64,000 nucleotides of DNA, taken from contig OY821517.1 of assembly GCA_963682025.1 (NCBI GenBank), forward strand, positions 102,650,412 to 102,714,411, written 5' to 3'. The stretch is from Cordilura impudica. Taxonomy: Eukaryota; Arthropoda; Insecta; Diptera; Scathophagidae. How positions within the stretch are numbered: the stretch's first letter is position 1; each line of letters opens with the position of its first letter. Below, in pieces: positions 54,676-64,000 of this stretch. The notes beneath the pieces are model-generated. The model did not search any database and was not told the DNA's origin. It saw only the letters and a list, made by a program, of their open reading frames with translations. A program made the translations under genes and the position numbers.

Positions 54676-56256
54676 CTATATAAAAAAAGTGTAACTTATT
54701 GTTAGTGTAACGAAAATGTACTTTAAATCAACAATTTTAGTAAAAATTTCTACTAAATAGCCTTGATTTTCAACTTCTAGAAGTTGTTTAGCTTCTTCGT
54801 CTAATTCAATAGAGGTAGTTTTCCATTTTTGACGAACGTTGGACATATATGAATCTGAAGTGCACAACAAAATAGTGATAAGGTCTTCATTAGTACAACA
54901 TCTGGACATTTTCCTTGTGTTGTGCTCGCGAAAGAATCTGTAGTCTTTGTTCCTTTTTTCTTGCGCTTCTTTAGATAGATCTCCTATTGGTAGCATATTG
55001 TTTTGAATTACTTGTTCCCCATGGTACAAAATTTTATGATTTGGATGGAATATATATCCAAGAGTATTTTTCATTATAAAGTATAGCTGTTTTATTGGCA
55101 TACTCTCCAAATTTTTTTGCATTTATCTTTCTGCTGCATGCTAAAACTTGTAATATGATTTTGAATCGTCTTATTAATTCATGATCTACACCTGTGATAG
55201 ATGCTGCAGTTTCCGGATCGGAAAAAAATATCCTTGCAGTATTTCCATCATTTGTGTTTCCTTCCCCTTGTTGTGGTTGGTCGATTACGACTCCTAGCTG
55301 TAGACATTTTTGTTAAATTTGTTTTTTTTGCTTTCTTTTTTCTTCATTTCTTCAAATTCCAAATCATAACCCAATTTAAGGATATGCTCCATGAAACGTA
55401 TTCTAGCATGAAGAGGGGACATTCCAAATTCGTAGGCTTCCTTAAAACTATCGTCTTCTGGTGGGGGTTGGCTAAATTGACTTGATGTCTTTTGGCATAT
55501 AATGCAGCTTGACGTTGAATTTGTTCCAGTTAAAGCTTGTGCAACTTTTCCATCAATCATTGTGAGACACATTTTAAAATGTACTTCAATGTCTTGGTCA
55601 TCAAATATAAAAATTACGGTTTGAAGTTCCTTAAACTGATCTTTTATTTTTTGAAATTCCTCAGTTATGGCATCTTTGGTTTCCTTTTTGAGTGCAAATT
55701 TTATTGGTCTGCAATACTTTGTTGAAGAAGGAATTTCATTTTTCCATATAGCAATTTCTGTTGCTCTACTAGTTGACGGCTCTAAGACGCTATAACTTTT
55801 TGTTAAGCGCAATGGAACTAAATATACCATAAATAAATTAGCATCTGATGAATTCTCGGCATCAAATTGCTTGTATTGTTTCTGACCAGAGGATCCATCA
55901 CATTCCCATTTAGAAATTAAAGTAATGCTGGCATTACCAATTTTTTTTAAATGATCAATATCAATCGTATTTAGCAATCGTTCTGCAGTATGTTCAAGGA
56001 GATCTTGCAATTTTATTTCTGCTGATGTTAAAGGTTCACTAGTAGCAGGTTGTAAAGGTAAGCATTCTTTTTTGGCAGAAACTAAATCTCGATACTCTGG
56101 AAAAATCCCACAATTCTTTTCATTGGTTCGCTTCCGCAATTCCTTATATTGATTTTTGGTCAATTTCAGATCCAAAAATAGGGCGAACGCTTCTTCCGGC
56201 ATAAATTTCTTATCTTCAATTGGTATAGGAATGCTTTTCAAAATCTTCTTTTGCAC
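54676..56256 (-). pseudogene. Transib 2 (RAG1-related) transposase, frameshifted
   Basis: Frame 56256-55294 (320 residues) carries the first two active-site acids: D120 in WECDGSSGQKQYKQ and D235 in LTMIDGKVAQALTG, followed 16 residues later by the zinc pair CIICQ. It continues through SPLHARIRFMEHILKLGY. Frame 55122-54676 carries the C-terminal part: YHGEQVIQNNMLPIGDLSKE, then the Glu of QEKRNKD (54958-54960). The D-D-E order and the CxxC between match RAG1 D600, D708 (19 residues before C727) and E962 by my alignment from memory. The piece between (55294-55123) still encodes TNDGNTAR- and INAKKFGE-like motifs in shifted frames, so only a few frameshifts separate it from an open gene. An INE-1-like repeat lies upstream at 56571. 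It is inactive as it stands. Confidence 0.88.
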
Positions 56257-56570
56257 CTTGGGCTCGCTTCTACTTCTACTTTTTGCAATTATTTCAATTT
56301 AATTTTTTTTATTTTGGGTTGGTTGAATTTGGTGCGAAAATGAATCCTTAACAATTCTTTGAGAAATTTCTTCATTGATATTCTCCAGCTTGCGCCTTCA
56401 AGATCTTTCACTACATCCGTCAATTGGTTTTGTTCGTCGACCCTTTTTTCCAATTTCGTTGGCAAAAATAAGTTCCTTTATTAACCAGTCTTGGTAACGT
56501 TTGTACAGCTTTGCCTTGCTATGAGAGCATTCAATGTACCGTCTTTTCGAATTCGATGCAAAATTAGTAA

Positions 56571-57379
56571 TTATACCCTATACCACTATGTGGTTTGGGT
56601 ATAATGACTTTGTGCTGCTGTTTGTAACAACCAAAAATATTTGACCAACACCCATCTTTAATTATACCGATCGAATCAGAATCACTATCTGATTCGATTT
56701 AACGATGTCCGTCCGTCCGTCCGTCCGTCCGTCCGTCTGTGTGTCCATGTAAAGCTTGTAATCAAACTGCAGGTCGCAATTATGAATATATTTTGGAGAA
56801 ATTTGGAATTTGATCTTCTATCGGCCATGGGATGAACGCTATTGAAATTGGTGAGAATCGGTCTATGTTCAGACCTAGCCCCCATACAAATGACCCCTAT
56901 GAAATCAACATATATTGCCATAAGATCCAAATTATCATACAAATCTTAGTCAAATTGGGTTTGTATGTATATATTACATCCATTAATCAGTAGTCCAAAA
57001 ATAATCCCTATTGGACAACTCTTAGTCATAGTCCCCATATAGAGCTGCTTCCCGATCTTCACTTAAATCTATCAAAAAATAAAAATATTGCACTGATTCT
57101 TCTCAAATTTTGTTTGTATATATTTTTGCAAAATACAAGAGACCTTACCAAACATGGTCAGGATCGGTCCATTTTTGGGCCTAGTCCCCATATAGATATA
57201 GCATCCGATATGAACTTTTTCATATCTGCGGACAAAAAAATTTATAAAAATTCCACTCAAATTTGGTTTATGCTTATTTTCTATATCCAGTTAGTTGGGT
57301 CTGAGAGATAGGGTCTCTAAACGCATGGTATAGGGTATCATATAGTCGGTCTACACCGACTATTATTTTCTTACTTGTT
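56571..57379 (-). repeat. INE-1/DINE-1-like repeat inside Transib 2
   Basis: Reverse copy from TTATACCCTATACCACTATG to TTTTCTTACTTGT. It has an expanded (GTCC) tract of six units at 56709-56737, the longest in the window. The right palindrome reads AGTCGGTCTACACCGACT, one mismatch from perfect. It inserted after the Transib. Confidence 0.85.
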
Positions 57380-57889
57380 TTTCCTTTGTGCATTTCAATG
57401 TCTTCTAAGTTACAATTCTTAAAGAAGTCGTTGCTCACTATGTGCAAAATTACATCGTCTACATCATTTCGTTGAAAATAAATATCTGCCAGATCTCTGT
57501 AACAGTACTTAGCCATTGCACAAATTGTAATGAATAATAATTGTGGAAACACTATTATAAGTACTCTCTCTTGTAATTATGTAAAATAAAAAATTTTATC
57601 TTTTATTACCACTTTTAGAAGCATAAAAAACCCACACCTTAACGCCTTTTAAAAGGTGAAGCATACCTGCTCATATCTTAAAGTGCTATGTCGCAATAGT
57701 TTTTTTTACCATTTACCACTTAATTAAATTGTTTCCCATTTTGTCAGGTATTTAAAGTATATAACTCTAATTCAGACTATTAATGTTTTTGAAAGATAGC
57801 TATGTAAATGTACCTGTAACAATTAAGCGCATTATATCTCAACCCTTTTTTATAAGTGTACAACAACTCTTGACAACTCTATCGACATG

Positions 57890-58080
57890 AAAAAAAATAC
57901 ACCGCGATGCACCGGTACGACCAACTTTTGTATTCATAACACTCAGACGGACGGACGGACATCGTTTAGTCGACTCAGAAAGTGTTTTTGAGTCGATCCG
58001 TATAATAAAAGATGGATAAAGGTCCAATATTTTTGGCAGTTACAAACATCACCTCAAACTTAATATATCCTAACCACAAG
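57890..58080 (+). repeat. INE-1-like repeat, 3' fragment inside Transib 2
   Basis: CAGACGGACGGACGGACATCG, split about the tract at 57947-57963, then CGACTCAGAAAGTGTTTTTGA and GTATAATAAAAGATGG, and a worn CCTAACCACAAGTGG end. Only the right quarter of the element remains. Confidence 0.65.
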
Positions 58081-58602
58081 TGGACAACATTTGTATTCAT
58101 AAATTTTGCAGAAAATATCTAATTGTTCTGGTGAACACGGGCGGAAACTGGCGGGTATATAATGGGGTATAGTAGTGTAGGGGAGGGTTCGTACTATAGA
58201 AGAGTGCAAGATTTTTTCTGACTGCTTTTGACTGGCAGGAGTTATGCTCTATTAAGTAGGAGATTTTCGAAAAATTTGGACCTTTCTTAAAATTTTTTTT
58301 TTTTTAATTCCGGAATGACTCAGTGATTTTACGTTTTTAACATTAATAGTATGGAAGCCACAAAATTATACAAAATTTATTTCACTTCAAAATCTTTTAA
58401 ATCCAAAAAGTGACAGTCATACAAAATAAAAATTTACAAAGAAATTTTTAATTTTAACAAAATACTGAGAAAGCCCATTTTCGAAGACCCTGTTCGCTGT
58501 GATATAGTTGAGACAGAGTCGCAATTTTTTGGCTCATGAGGTTTATTAGTATTTGCTTTCAAATGAATAACATAACTTTAAAATCGGCAACAAAAAAAAA
58601 AA

Positions 58603-58641
58603 ATGATTTTTGGCCGCCTTCTAAAAATATGGTCCACTGTG
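58603..58641 (-). promoter_or_regulatory. Transib 2 right end: heptamer, 23-bp spacer, A-rich block
   Basis: On the reverse strand: CACAGTG (58641-58635), 23-bp spacer, AAAAATCAT (58611-58603). The spacer shares GACCAT and AGAAGGC with the left end at the same distances, so the geometry is conserved between the two ends. Confidence 0.8.
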
Positions 58642-58646
58642 CGGCG

Positions 58647-60450
58647 GTCGAAATGGATTTCGAGATATTTGACATTTATACGTTGTGGTATATCGTGGTT
58701 ATTAATCTGTACTGGTGGGCATGTTTCGCTTCTTAGGGTGAAAGTGATACGAATGCATTTTCGTTCATTAGCTTTGACTTTCCATCTCTCCAGCCAATTT
58801 TGTAAATCCTAAGTGTGGGTTTGTAAAAATCTAGATGCTATTGATGGGTTTTCATGACCAACTAAGATTGCCATGTCATCAGCAAAAGTCGAGGTGCGGG
58901 TGTTTACATGTGTTGGTAAATGAGATATGTAGAGTACATATAATAATGGCGCCAGAATACTCACCTGTGAGACTCCGGCTTGTATATCTTGTGGTGAACT
59001 TATATGGTTATTTTCCTTTACTGTGAACTTACGACCTGTTATATAGCTTTCTTGGAGCTTATGAGTGTTGGGTGGTAGCACCTGTTTAATTTTATAGATC
59101 AAACCATCATGCCAAACTTGTGACACATCAATAAAAAGAGCAGAGCCATATCGTTTTTCACCAAAAGTGTTTCTTATAACTGTGACCAGCCTGTGAACTT
59201 GCTCAATGGTGCTGTGTTTTCCCTGAATCCGAACTGATGATCTGGTACAAAGTTAATTTGATTTACAGCTAGGGTTAGTTTATTCATTAGCAGTCTTTAG
59301 AAAAGTATTGAAATATTCGATAAAATACTTATTGGCCTATATGACTCGACTCTAGTGTTATCTTTGCCTGGATTGGGTATCATTTTTATGAGTGATACTT
59401 TCCATTCTAGGGAATAATATTAAAGGCATATAATAGCATAAAAAATATAAAGAATTATTCTTAAAGCTATTTTGGGTAGTTCTATTAGCATCTTATTACT
59501 GAGCTTGTCGATCCCTGGTGCTTTGTTTGAGTTTAAATCAGTTATAGCCTTTTTGACTTCTCGTACCTCTAACCTGAGTGGATTATTTTCTCTTTGCTGA
59601 GGCGTTACTGGAAACAGCTCCACTATGGAGCTTGATGTGTTTGGTGGGAAAACATTCCTCCAGTGCTCCACGAACAGTTCAACTTTTTCAGAGACACTTC
59701 TTGCCCAATCTCCATTTGATTTGCGCAAAGGAGGCTTTATCATGATGGGTCTTTTAATATTTTTTGTTACACGCCATAATAGGTAATCGGAGCTCGGTTT
59801 GTTATCAAGGCTCTTAAGGAAATTATTTAAAGATTCGATTCTCTGGGTCTCCAATAGGGATACGAACCCTAACACATTCTTTTAACACATTCTTTTAATC
59901 GCATCTAAAGTTGTGGGGATCTGTGCTCTCCTTTAAAATAAAAGTTTTCAACATGTGCTGAAGGAACATTATACTGTAGGAACTTGAATGGCGAGTTTGA
60001 GATTTAATTCAAAATTTTTGATTGAAAGGTCAATATTTTCTGGAGTTCTGAGCTGTAAGTTCTCTAAGAAATGTGTATTGATAATCTTTTTGTATTTTAA
60101 CCAATTTGTTGTTTTACTTGTCACCGCGAAGTCACCGATGTGTTTTACAATTTTTTTTTAGGCTTTAAAAAAGTAACAATTATAGGTGTGAGATCTGAAG
60201 AGAGTTCTAATGATGGTTCGACATGAACTAGGTGTCTAGATAGATATAGACTTTGTCACTCCGAAATATATTAGTTCCGGTATTTTGTACCTATCTGATG
60301 GCCAATAAGTGGGTTCTACGCTTGAGATCACATCCAAATTCATTTTAGAAGTTGTATTATACAATACACTATGTTTAGGGGTAACTAGTGAAGACCCCCC
60401 AGAATTTATGCCTTATAGTCACCAGCAGCTAAAAAGTGTGTGCCTAATGA
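58647..60450 (-). pseudogene. Jockey LINE 2 endonuclease end and reverse transcriptase, decayed
   Basis: Near 60330-60400 the reverse strand reads MNLDVISSVEPTYWPSDRYK, the end of a jockey endonuclease. Frame 59420-59875 (151 residues) is the region before and at the start of the RT (LEVREVKKAITDLNSNKAPG, the typical ...SNKAPGxDxL motif). Frame 58809-59126 has the RT palm with DGLIYKIKQVLPP, GRKFTVKENN and the intact catalytic box FADDMAIL. The GVPQGSVLGP motif is altered to GVSQVSILAP. The stretch between the two frames has shifts and stops. The thumb part continues to 58647 and, beyond the Transib, at 54049. It is older than its insertions and inactive. Confidence 0.85.
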
Positions 60451-61222
60451 TTATACCCTATACCACTATGTGGTTTGGGTATAATGACTTTGTGCTGCTG
60501 TTTATAACAACCAAAAATATTTGACCCAGACCCATCTTTAATTATACCGATCGAATCAGAATCACTTTTTGAGTTGATTTAACAATATCCGTCCGTCCGT
60601 CTGTGTGTCCATGTAAACCTTGTAATCAAACTGCAGGTCGCAAATATGAACATATTTTGATGAAATTTTGTATATAAGCTTTCGTCGGCCATGGGATGAA
60701 CGCTATTGAAATAGGTGAAATTCGGTCCATGTTCAGACCTAGCCCCCATACAAATTACCCCTATGAAATCGACATAAATTGCCATAAGATCCAAATTGTC
60801 ATATAGATCTTACTCAAATTGGGTTTGTATGCGTTCATTACATCCATTAATGAGTAGTCCAAAAATGATCCCTTTGGCCCCATACAGAGCTACTTCCCGA
60901 TATTCACTTAAATCTATTAAAATACAAAAATATTGCACTGATTCTTCTCAAATTTTGTTTGTATATGTTTTTGCAAAATACAAGAGACGTTACCAACCAT
61001 GGTCAGGATCGGTCCATTTTTGGACCTAGTCCCCACATAGATATAGCGTCCGATATGAACTTTTTCATATCTGCAGCCAAAAAAATTAATAAAAATCCCA
61101 CTCAAATTTGGTTTTTGCTTATTTTCTATGTCCAGTTAGTTGGGCCTAAGAGATAGGGTTTCCAAACGTATGGTATAGGGTATCGTATAGTCGGTCTAGA
61201 CCGACTATAATTTTCTTACTTG
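60451..61222 (-). repeat. INE-1/DINE-1-like repeat, near-complete copy
   Basis: Reverse copy with both end structures: TTATACCCTATACCACTATG-TGGTTTGGGTATAA at the left and the perfect palindrome AGTCGGTCTAGACCGACT before ATAATTTTCTTACTTGT at the right. It cuts the 5' part of jockey LINE 2. Confidence 0.87.
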
Positions 61223-62464
61223 TTTTTTATTTAGCGAATGTATTTCGATGATTTTTTTTTTTTCATTAAGATACTTCTTTATTTCTGAATCTTATCTAGC
61301 AACAAAGTAGTGAAAATGAAACAATTTAAAACGGTAAATTTCTCTAACTCCCAAAGAGTGAAATACTTAGAAATAGTTAAAATTTTGTTTTAGCTAAGTG
61401 ACTTTTCTCGGTTATAACAAAAAAAATTTGTTTTTTTTTTTTTTGGATTTATATATAATGGGTCGGGGTGAAACCTTGATACAAGAATTGATTGAATTTT
61501 TGCATTTCAGCTAAAAGTTATTCTAACCACCCAAATCAGAACAAAATTGGTCAGCAATTATCAGAATGATCTACAAAATTATGGAAATGCTAAAAACAAA
61601 ATGCGAGCACAGTTCAAATGTTGAATTCTGCTGCATCTATATAAAAGAGATAAATTTCAACTTCTGCTCATATTTGCGTAGTAAAAAGAGTGGTTTAGGG
61701 TTGTTTATATCTTAAATCGAGGAAACTTGACATTTATGACCCTCGCTACATTGGATTACTTCCTGTCTTATTTAAATTTAAAGAAAGAATGGCGTAGGGT
61801 AATATTTTAAGACAAAAAACAAAAAACAAATAAAAAATAAACGAAATGTAACTTGGATTGACCTGATGGTCTTCAATATATCTTTCATGATTTGAGAAAA
61901 TCTGAGCGACTTTTATCGCATCGTTATTGGGCTGATGGTACCATAATGGTGTGAACTGTAATTTCATTTCGTATCGCCATACATAAAGTTAATTTTGGAA
62001 AAATATCTAATAGTCAAAGATGGACTTCTCAACAAGGCAAAGCGTACATCTTTATAGCTGGATATATAAGACAGTGGATTTGTGACAATATCATGAAATT
62101 TCTGGAGTGACCTCTTTTACTCCTGACCTATGCATAATTGTAAAATTGTGAGGATGCGTTTAATTTATGGAGAAGATAATCCAATTTAAAAAAGAACATG
62201 GTTGGTTAAATCTATTCAAGATGCTTTTGAGCAAATAACAATAAATGATGAACAAAATCTGTACAGATCTCTTCTAAACAGACTTGGAGTTGTTTGCAAT
62301 AATGAAGGACCAAAAAAGTTACTAATTAACATTAAAATATATTTTAAAAAATTGAGAATTTTTTTAATTTTACTTTTTCTAGAATGTTGCGCGGAAGCTG
62401 AAGGTGAAATTCGAGCGGCTTAATATATAACAAATTTTGTATACATCAATTTGAGCAGCTGCCT
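61223..62464. other. No identifiable gene
   Basis: A+T-rich; the 73-codon frame at 62202-62423 has no recognisable motif. Nothing supportable. Confidence 0.45.
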
Positions 62465-63009
62465 CTAGGGCCGTGGCAAATGTTGTTTTACCATATAACC
62501 TATTTCTAGTGAAAATTTTTGTTGTTAGTTGTGATGATATGTATTTACCATGTGTGGGAGGTGCTACGCCCACTGGTTTGATCCCGCCCACTATTTACAT
62601 TAGTTCTCATACTCATCAATTGTGAACTCACATCCGGTTTCAAGATAATTTTTTTGTATGGAAATTGCCATGCCCACTAGACCAATCGCGCCCATTTTTG
62701 GTACGACTACTCACATTAACAACCAATTGACGTGCAAAAAGTTTCAAGATTCTGGCCATCATATTACTCTAGATATATTATGATATGCATTTACCATGTA
62801 TGGGAGGTGCCACGCCTACTTCTTTCATCTGGCCCATTTATAGCCCGACTTCTCATATTACTAACTTATGTACTCCTACAGAGTTTCAGCACTCATGCTA
62901 TGATTAAGGTCCAGATATATGATGTTAAAATACACACTGAAAATTTCAAGGAGATAGCCACTTATTAATGTCAAACCCACAAACAAATTTTCACTTATAT
63001 ATATATAGA
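62465..63009 (-). mobile_element. Non-autonomous Helitron, both ends present
   Basis: Read on the reverse strand it starts TCTATATATATATAAGTG (63009) and ends GGTAAAACAACATTTGCC, then ACGGCC and CTAG (62465). In between are three minisatellite units (GGGAGGTGCTACGCCCACTG, ATCCCGCCCA, GGGAGGTGCCACGCCTAC). This is the most complete copy of the family in the window and links the 5' and 3' ends seen separately elsewhere. Confidence 0.78.
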
Positions 63010-63205
63010 TTACACTGTGGAACATTTTCGGGGTAATTGCCTGGGAGATGAAAAATTCCAAGTGAAAGATTGGCGTTCTCAGGCCAAAATTTACAAACTT
63101 TTATATTTTTTTTTAAGCTTGCTTGTTTAGTTTTTCAGCTGTAACTCAAGAACCCTTGATAATTTTTAATTTCGTTTCTCACCAAAATTATATATACAAT
63201 TTTTT

Positions 63206-63389
63206 TACCCTACACAGCTATGTGGTCACGGTGTAATTACTATATGCTGATAATTACCAAAAACTTTGACCTAGGCCCATCTTTTATTATACTGATCGAC
63301 CCACAATCACTTTCTGAGCACATTTAGCGATGTCGATCCTTTCATCCTCTGCCCGTTTGTCTGTGTGTCCATGTGAAGCTTATAATAAA
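63206..63389 (-). repeat. INE-1-like repeat, partial reverse copy
   Basis: Starts TTTACCCTACACAGCTATGTG and runs through CCCATCTTTTATTATACTGA and GTCTGTGTGTCCATGTGAAG, then is cut by the forward copy that begins at 63390. Confidence 0.7.
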
Positions 63390-64000
63390 ACAAGTAAGAA
63401 AATTATAATCGGTCTAGACCGACCACACGATACCCTATACCATGGCTTAGAAACCCTATCTCTTCGGTCCAACTAACTGGATATAGAAAATAACAAAAAC
63501 CAAATTTGAGAAAAATCTGTGCAATATTTTTGGTTTTTTTTTTTTGCTAGATTTAAGTAAAGATCGTAAAGCAGCTGTATATGGGGCCTCTGACTAAGAA
63601 TTGTCAAATTATTTTTGGACTACTGATTAATGGATACAATAAACACATACAAACCCAATTTTACTAAGATCTATATGATAATTTGGTTCTTATGGCATAG
63701 GGGTCATTTGTATGAGGACTAGGTCTGAGCATTGACCGATTATTTCCAATTTCAATAGCGTTCATCCGATGTCTGATAGAAGCTTTTATACCAAATTTCA
63801 TCGAAATATATTCATATTTGCGACCTGTAGTTTGATTACAAGGTTTACATGGACACACAGACGGACGGAAGGACGGACATCGTTAAAACGACTCAGAAAG
63901 TGATTCTAAGCCGATCGGTATAATAAAAGATGGGTCGAGGTCAAATATTTTTGGTAGTTACAAACAGCAGCACCAAGTCATTATACCCAAACCACATAGT
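63390..64000 (+). repeat. INE-1/DINE-1-like repeat, runs off the window
   Basis: Starts ACAAGTAAGAAAATTATAAT then CGGTCTAGACCG, and ends at the window edge within the terminal hairpin (ACCCAAACCACATAGT), so perhaps 15 bp are missing. It is inserted head-on into the reverse copy at 63206. Confidence 0.85.

Larger units (their letters stand above)
54055..58641 (-). mobile_element. Transib element 2 with RSS-like ends
   Basis: Both ends start CACAGTGGACCAT. The element is flanked by the 5-bp GC-rich duplication CGGCG (54050-54054 and 58642-58646), as expected of Transib. It is 4587 bp including an INE-1-like copy (56571-57379), so about 3.8 kb originally, and carries a RAG1-related transposase on the reverse strand. 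It interrupts the jockey LINE 2 reading sequence exactly at CGGCG. Confidence 0.92.
52728..60450 (-). mobile_element. Second jockey-clade LINE, reverse strand, with nested insertions
   Basis: The coding remnants run from an endonuclease piece near 60450 to the C terminus near 52730. They are interrupted by a piggyBac-type MITE (53024-53825) and Transib element 2 (54055-58641). On both sides of each insertion the translated sequence resumes in the same frame once the target duplication is counted once. The 5' part is cut by an INE-1-like repeat at 60451, and the 3' end meets the Helitron array. Confidence 0.85.

Noticed and set aside
57274..57552. 92-codon reverse-strand ORF
   Set aside because: It straddles the end of the INE-1-like insertion in Transib 2. 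Its DLADIYFQRNDVDDVILHIV part may be a piece of the Transib N-terminal region, but it is too short to call separately.
1..64000. CRISPR arrays, bacterial operons, ribosome binding sites
   Set aside because: The DNA is eukaryotic (introns, LINEs, LTR elements). The regular repeats are minisatellites and microsatellites, without CRISPR spacers or cas genes.

Overview
The window looks like heterochromatin-like or intergenic DNA from a higher (cyclorrhaphan) fly. This is inferred from strong A+T richness, more than a dozen copies of an INE-1/DINE-1-like repeat carrying (GTCC)n/(GGAC)n tracts, jockey-clade LINEs, mariner elements with rosa-like motifs, Transib, piggyBac and minisatellite-bearing Helitrons, and a 64-nt intron in the one spliced ORF. 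I recognise no host protein-coding gene, rRNA or tRNA. Nearly everything that can be named is a transposable element, often nested inside another.

Layout. 1-15 kb: INE-1-like copies, a mariner (1944-3210), Helitron-like pieces, a GC-rich tandem repeat (11135-11835) and a ~158-bp tandem array in a Helitron (12850-13870). 15.5-23.1 kb: a dead jockey LINE split by three insertions: a palindromic MITE, a CACTG-ended element with an apparently open two-exon gene, and a Transib element (TSD CAATG). 23.6-25.2 kb: a GAGCGGCA-rich inverted-repeat element with a second mariner inside. 26.1-26.4 kb: a fragment of a different Ty3/gypsy pol. 27.6-30.5 kb: a foldback element with two ~1.25-kb arms.

30814-42504 is an almost pristine 11.7-kb Ty3/gypsy LTR retrotransposon. 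It has 2920-bp LTRs that differ, as far as I can see, only in two homopolymer lengths, a TSD of ATAA and a tRNA-Lys primer site. Its gag starts with a RING-H2 finger, and a complete pro-RT-RNaseH-integrase lies in the -1 frame behind an A AAA AAC slip site. It sits inside a Helitron minisatellite array. No env is present.

43.5-45.8 kb: a degraded piggyBac (TTAA target, intact ends) with a small PIF/Harbinger-type MITE inside. 46.4-52.7 kb: Helitron-type repeats and a foldback MITE. 52.7-60.5 kb: a second, reverse-strand jockey LINE split by a piggyBac-type MITE and by a 4.6-kb Transib element. The Transib ends are exact CACAGTG heptamers followed by a 23-bp spacer and an A-rich block, like a 23-RSS, with TSD CGGCG. 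60.5-64 kb: INE-1-like copies and a Helitron.

The two observations I consider most worth following are the RING-Gag fusion in a young long-LTR gypsy element, and the RAG1-related Transib elements with RSS-like ends. The spliced ORF in the CACTG element comes next. Family assignments are motif recognition by eye; no database search was run.
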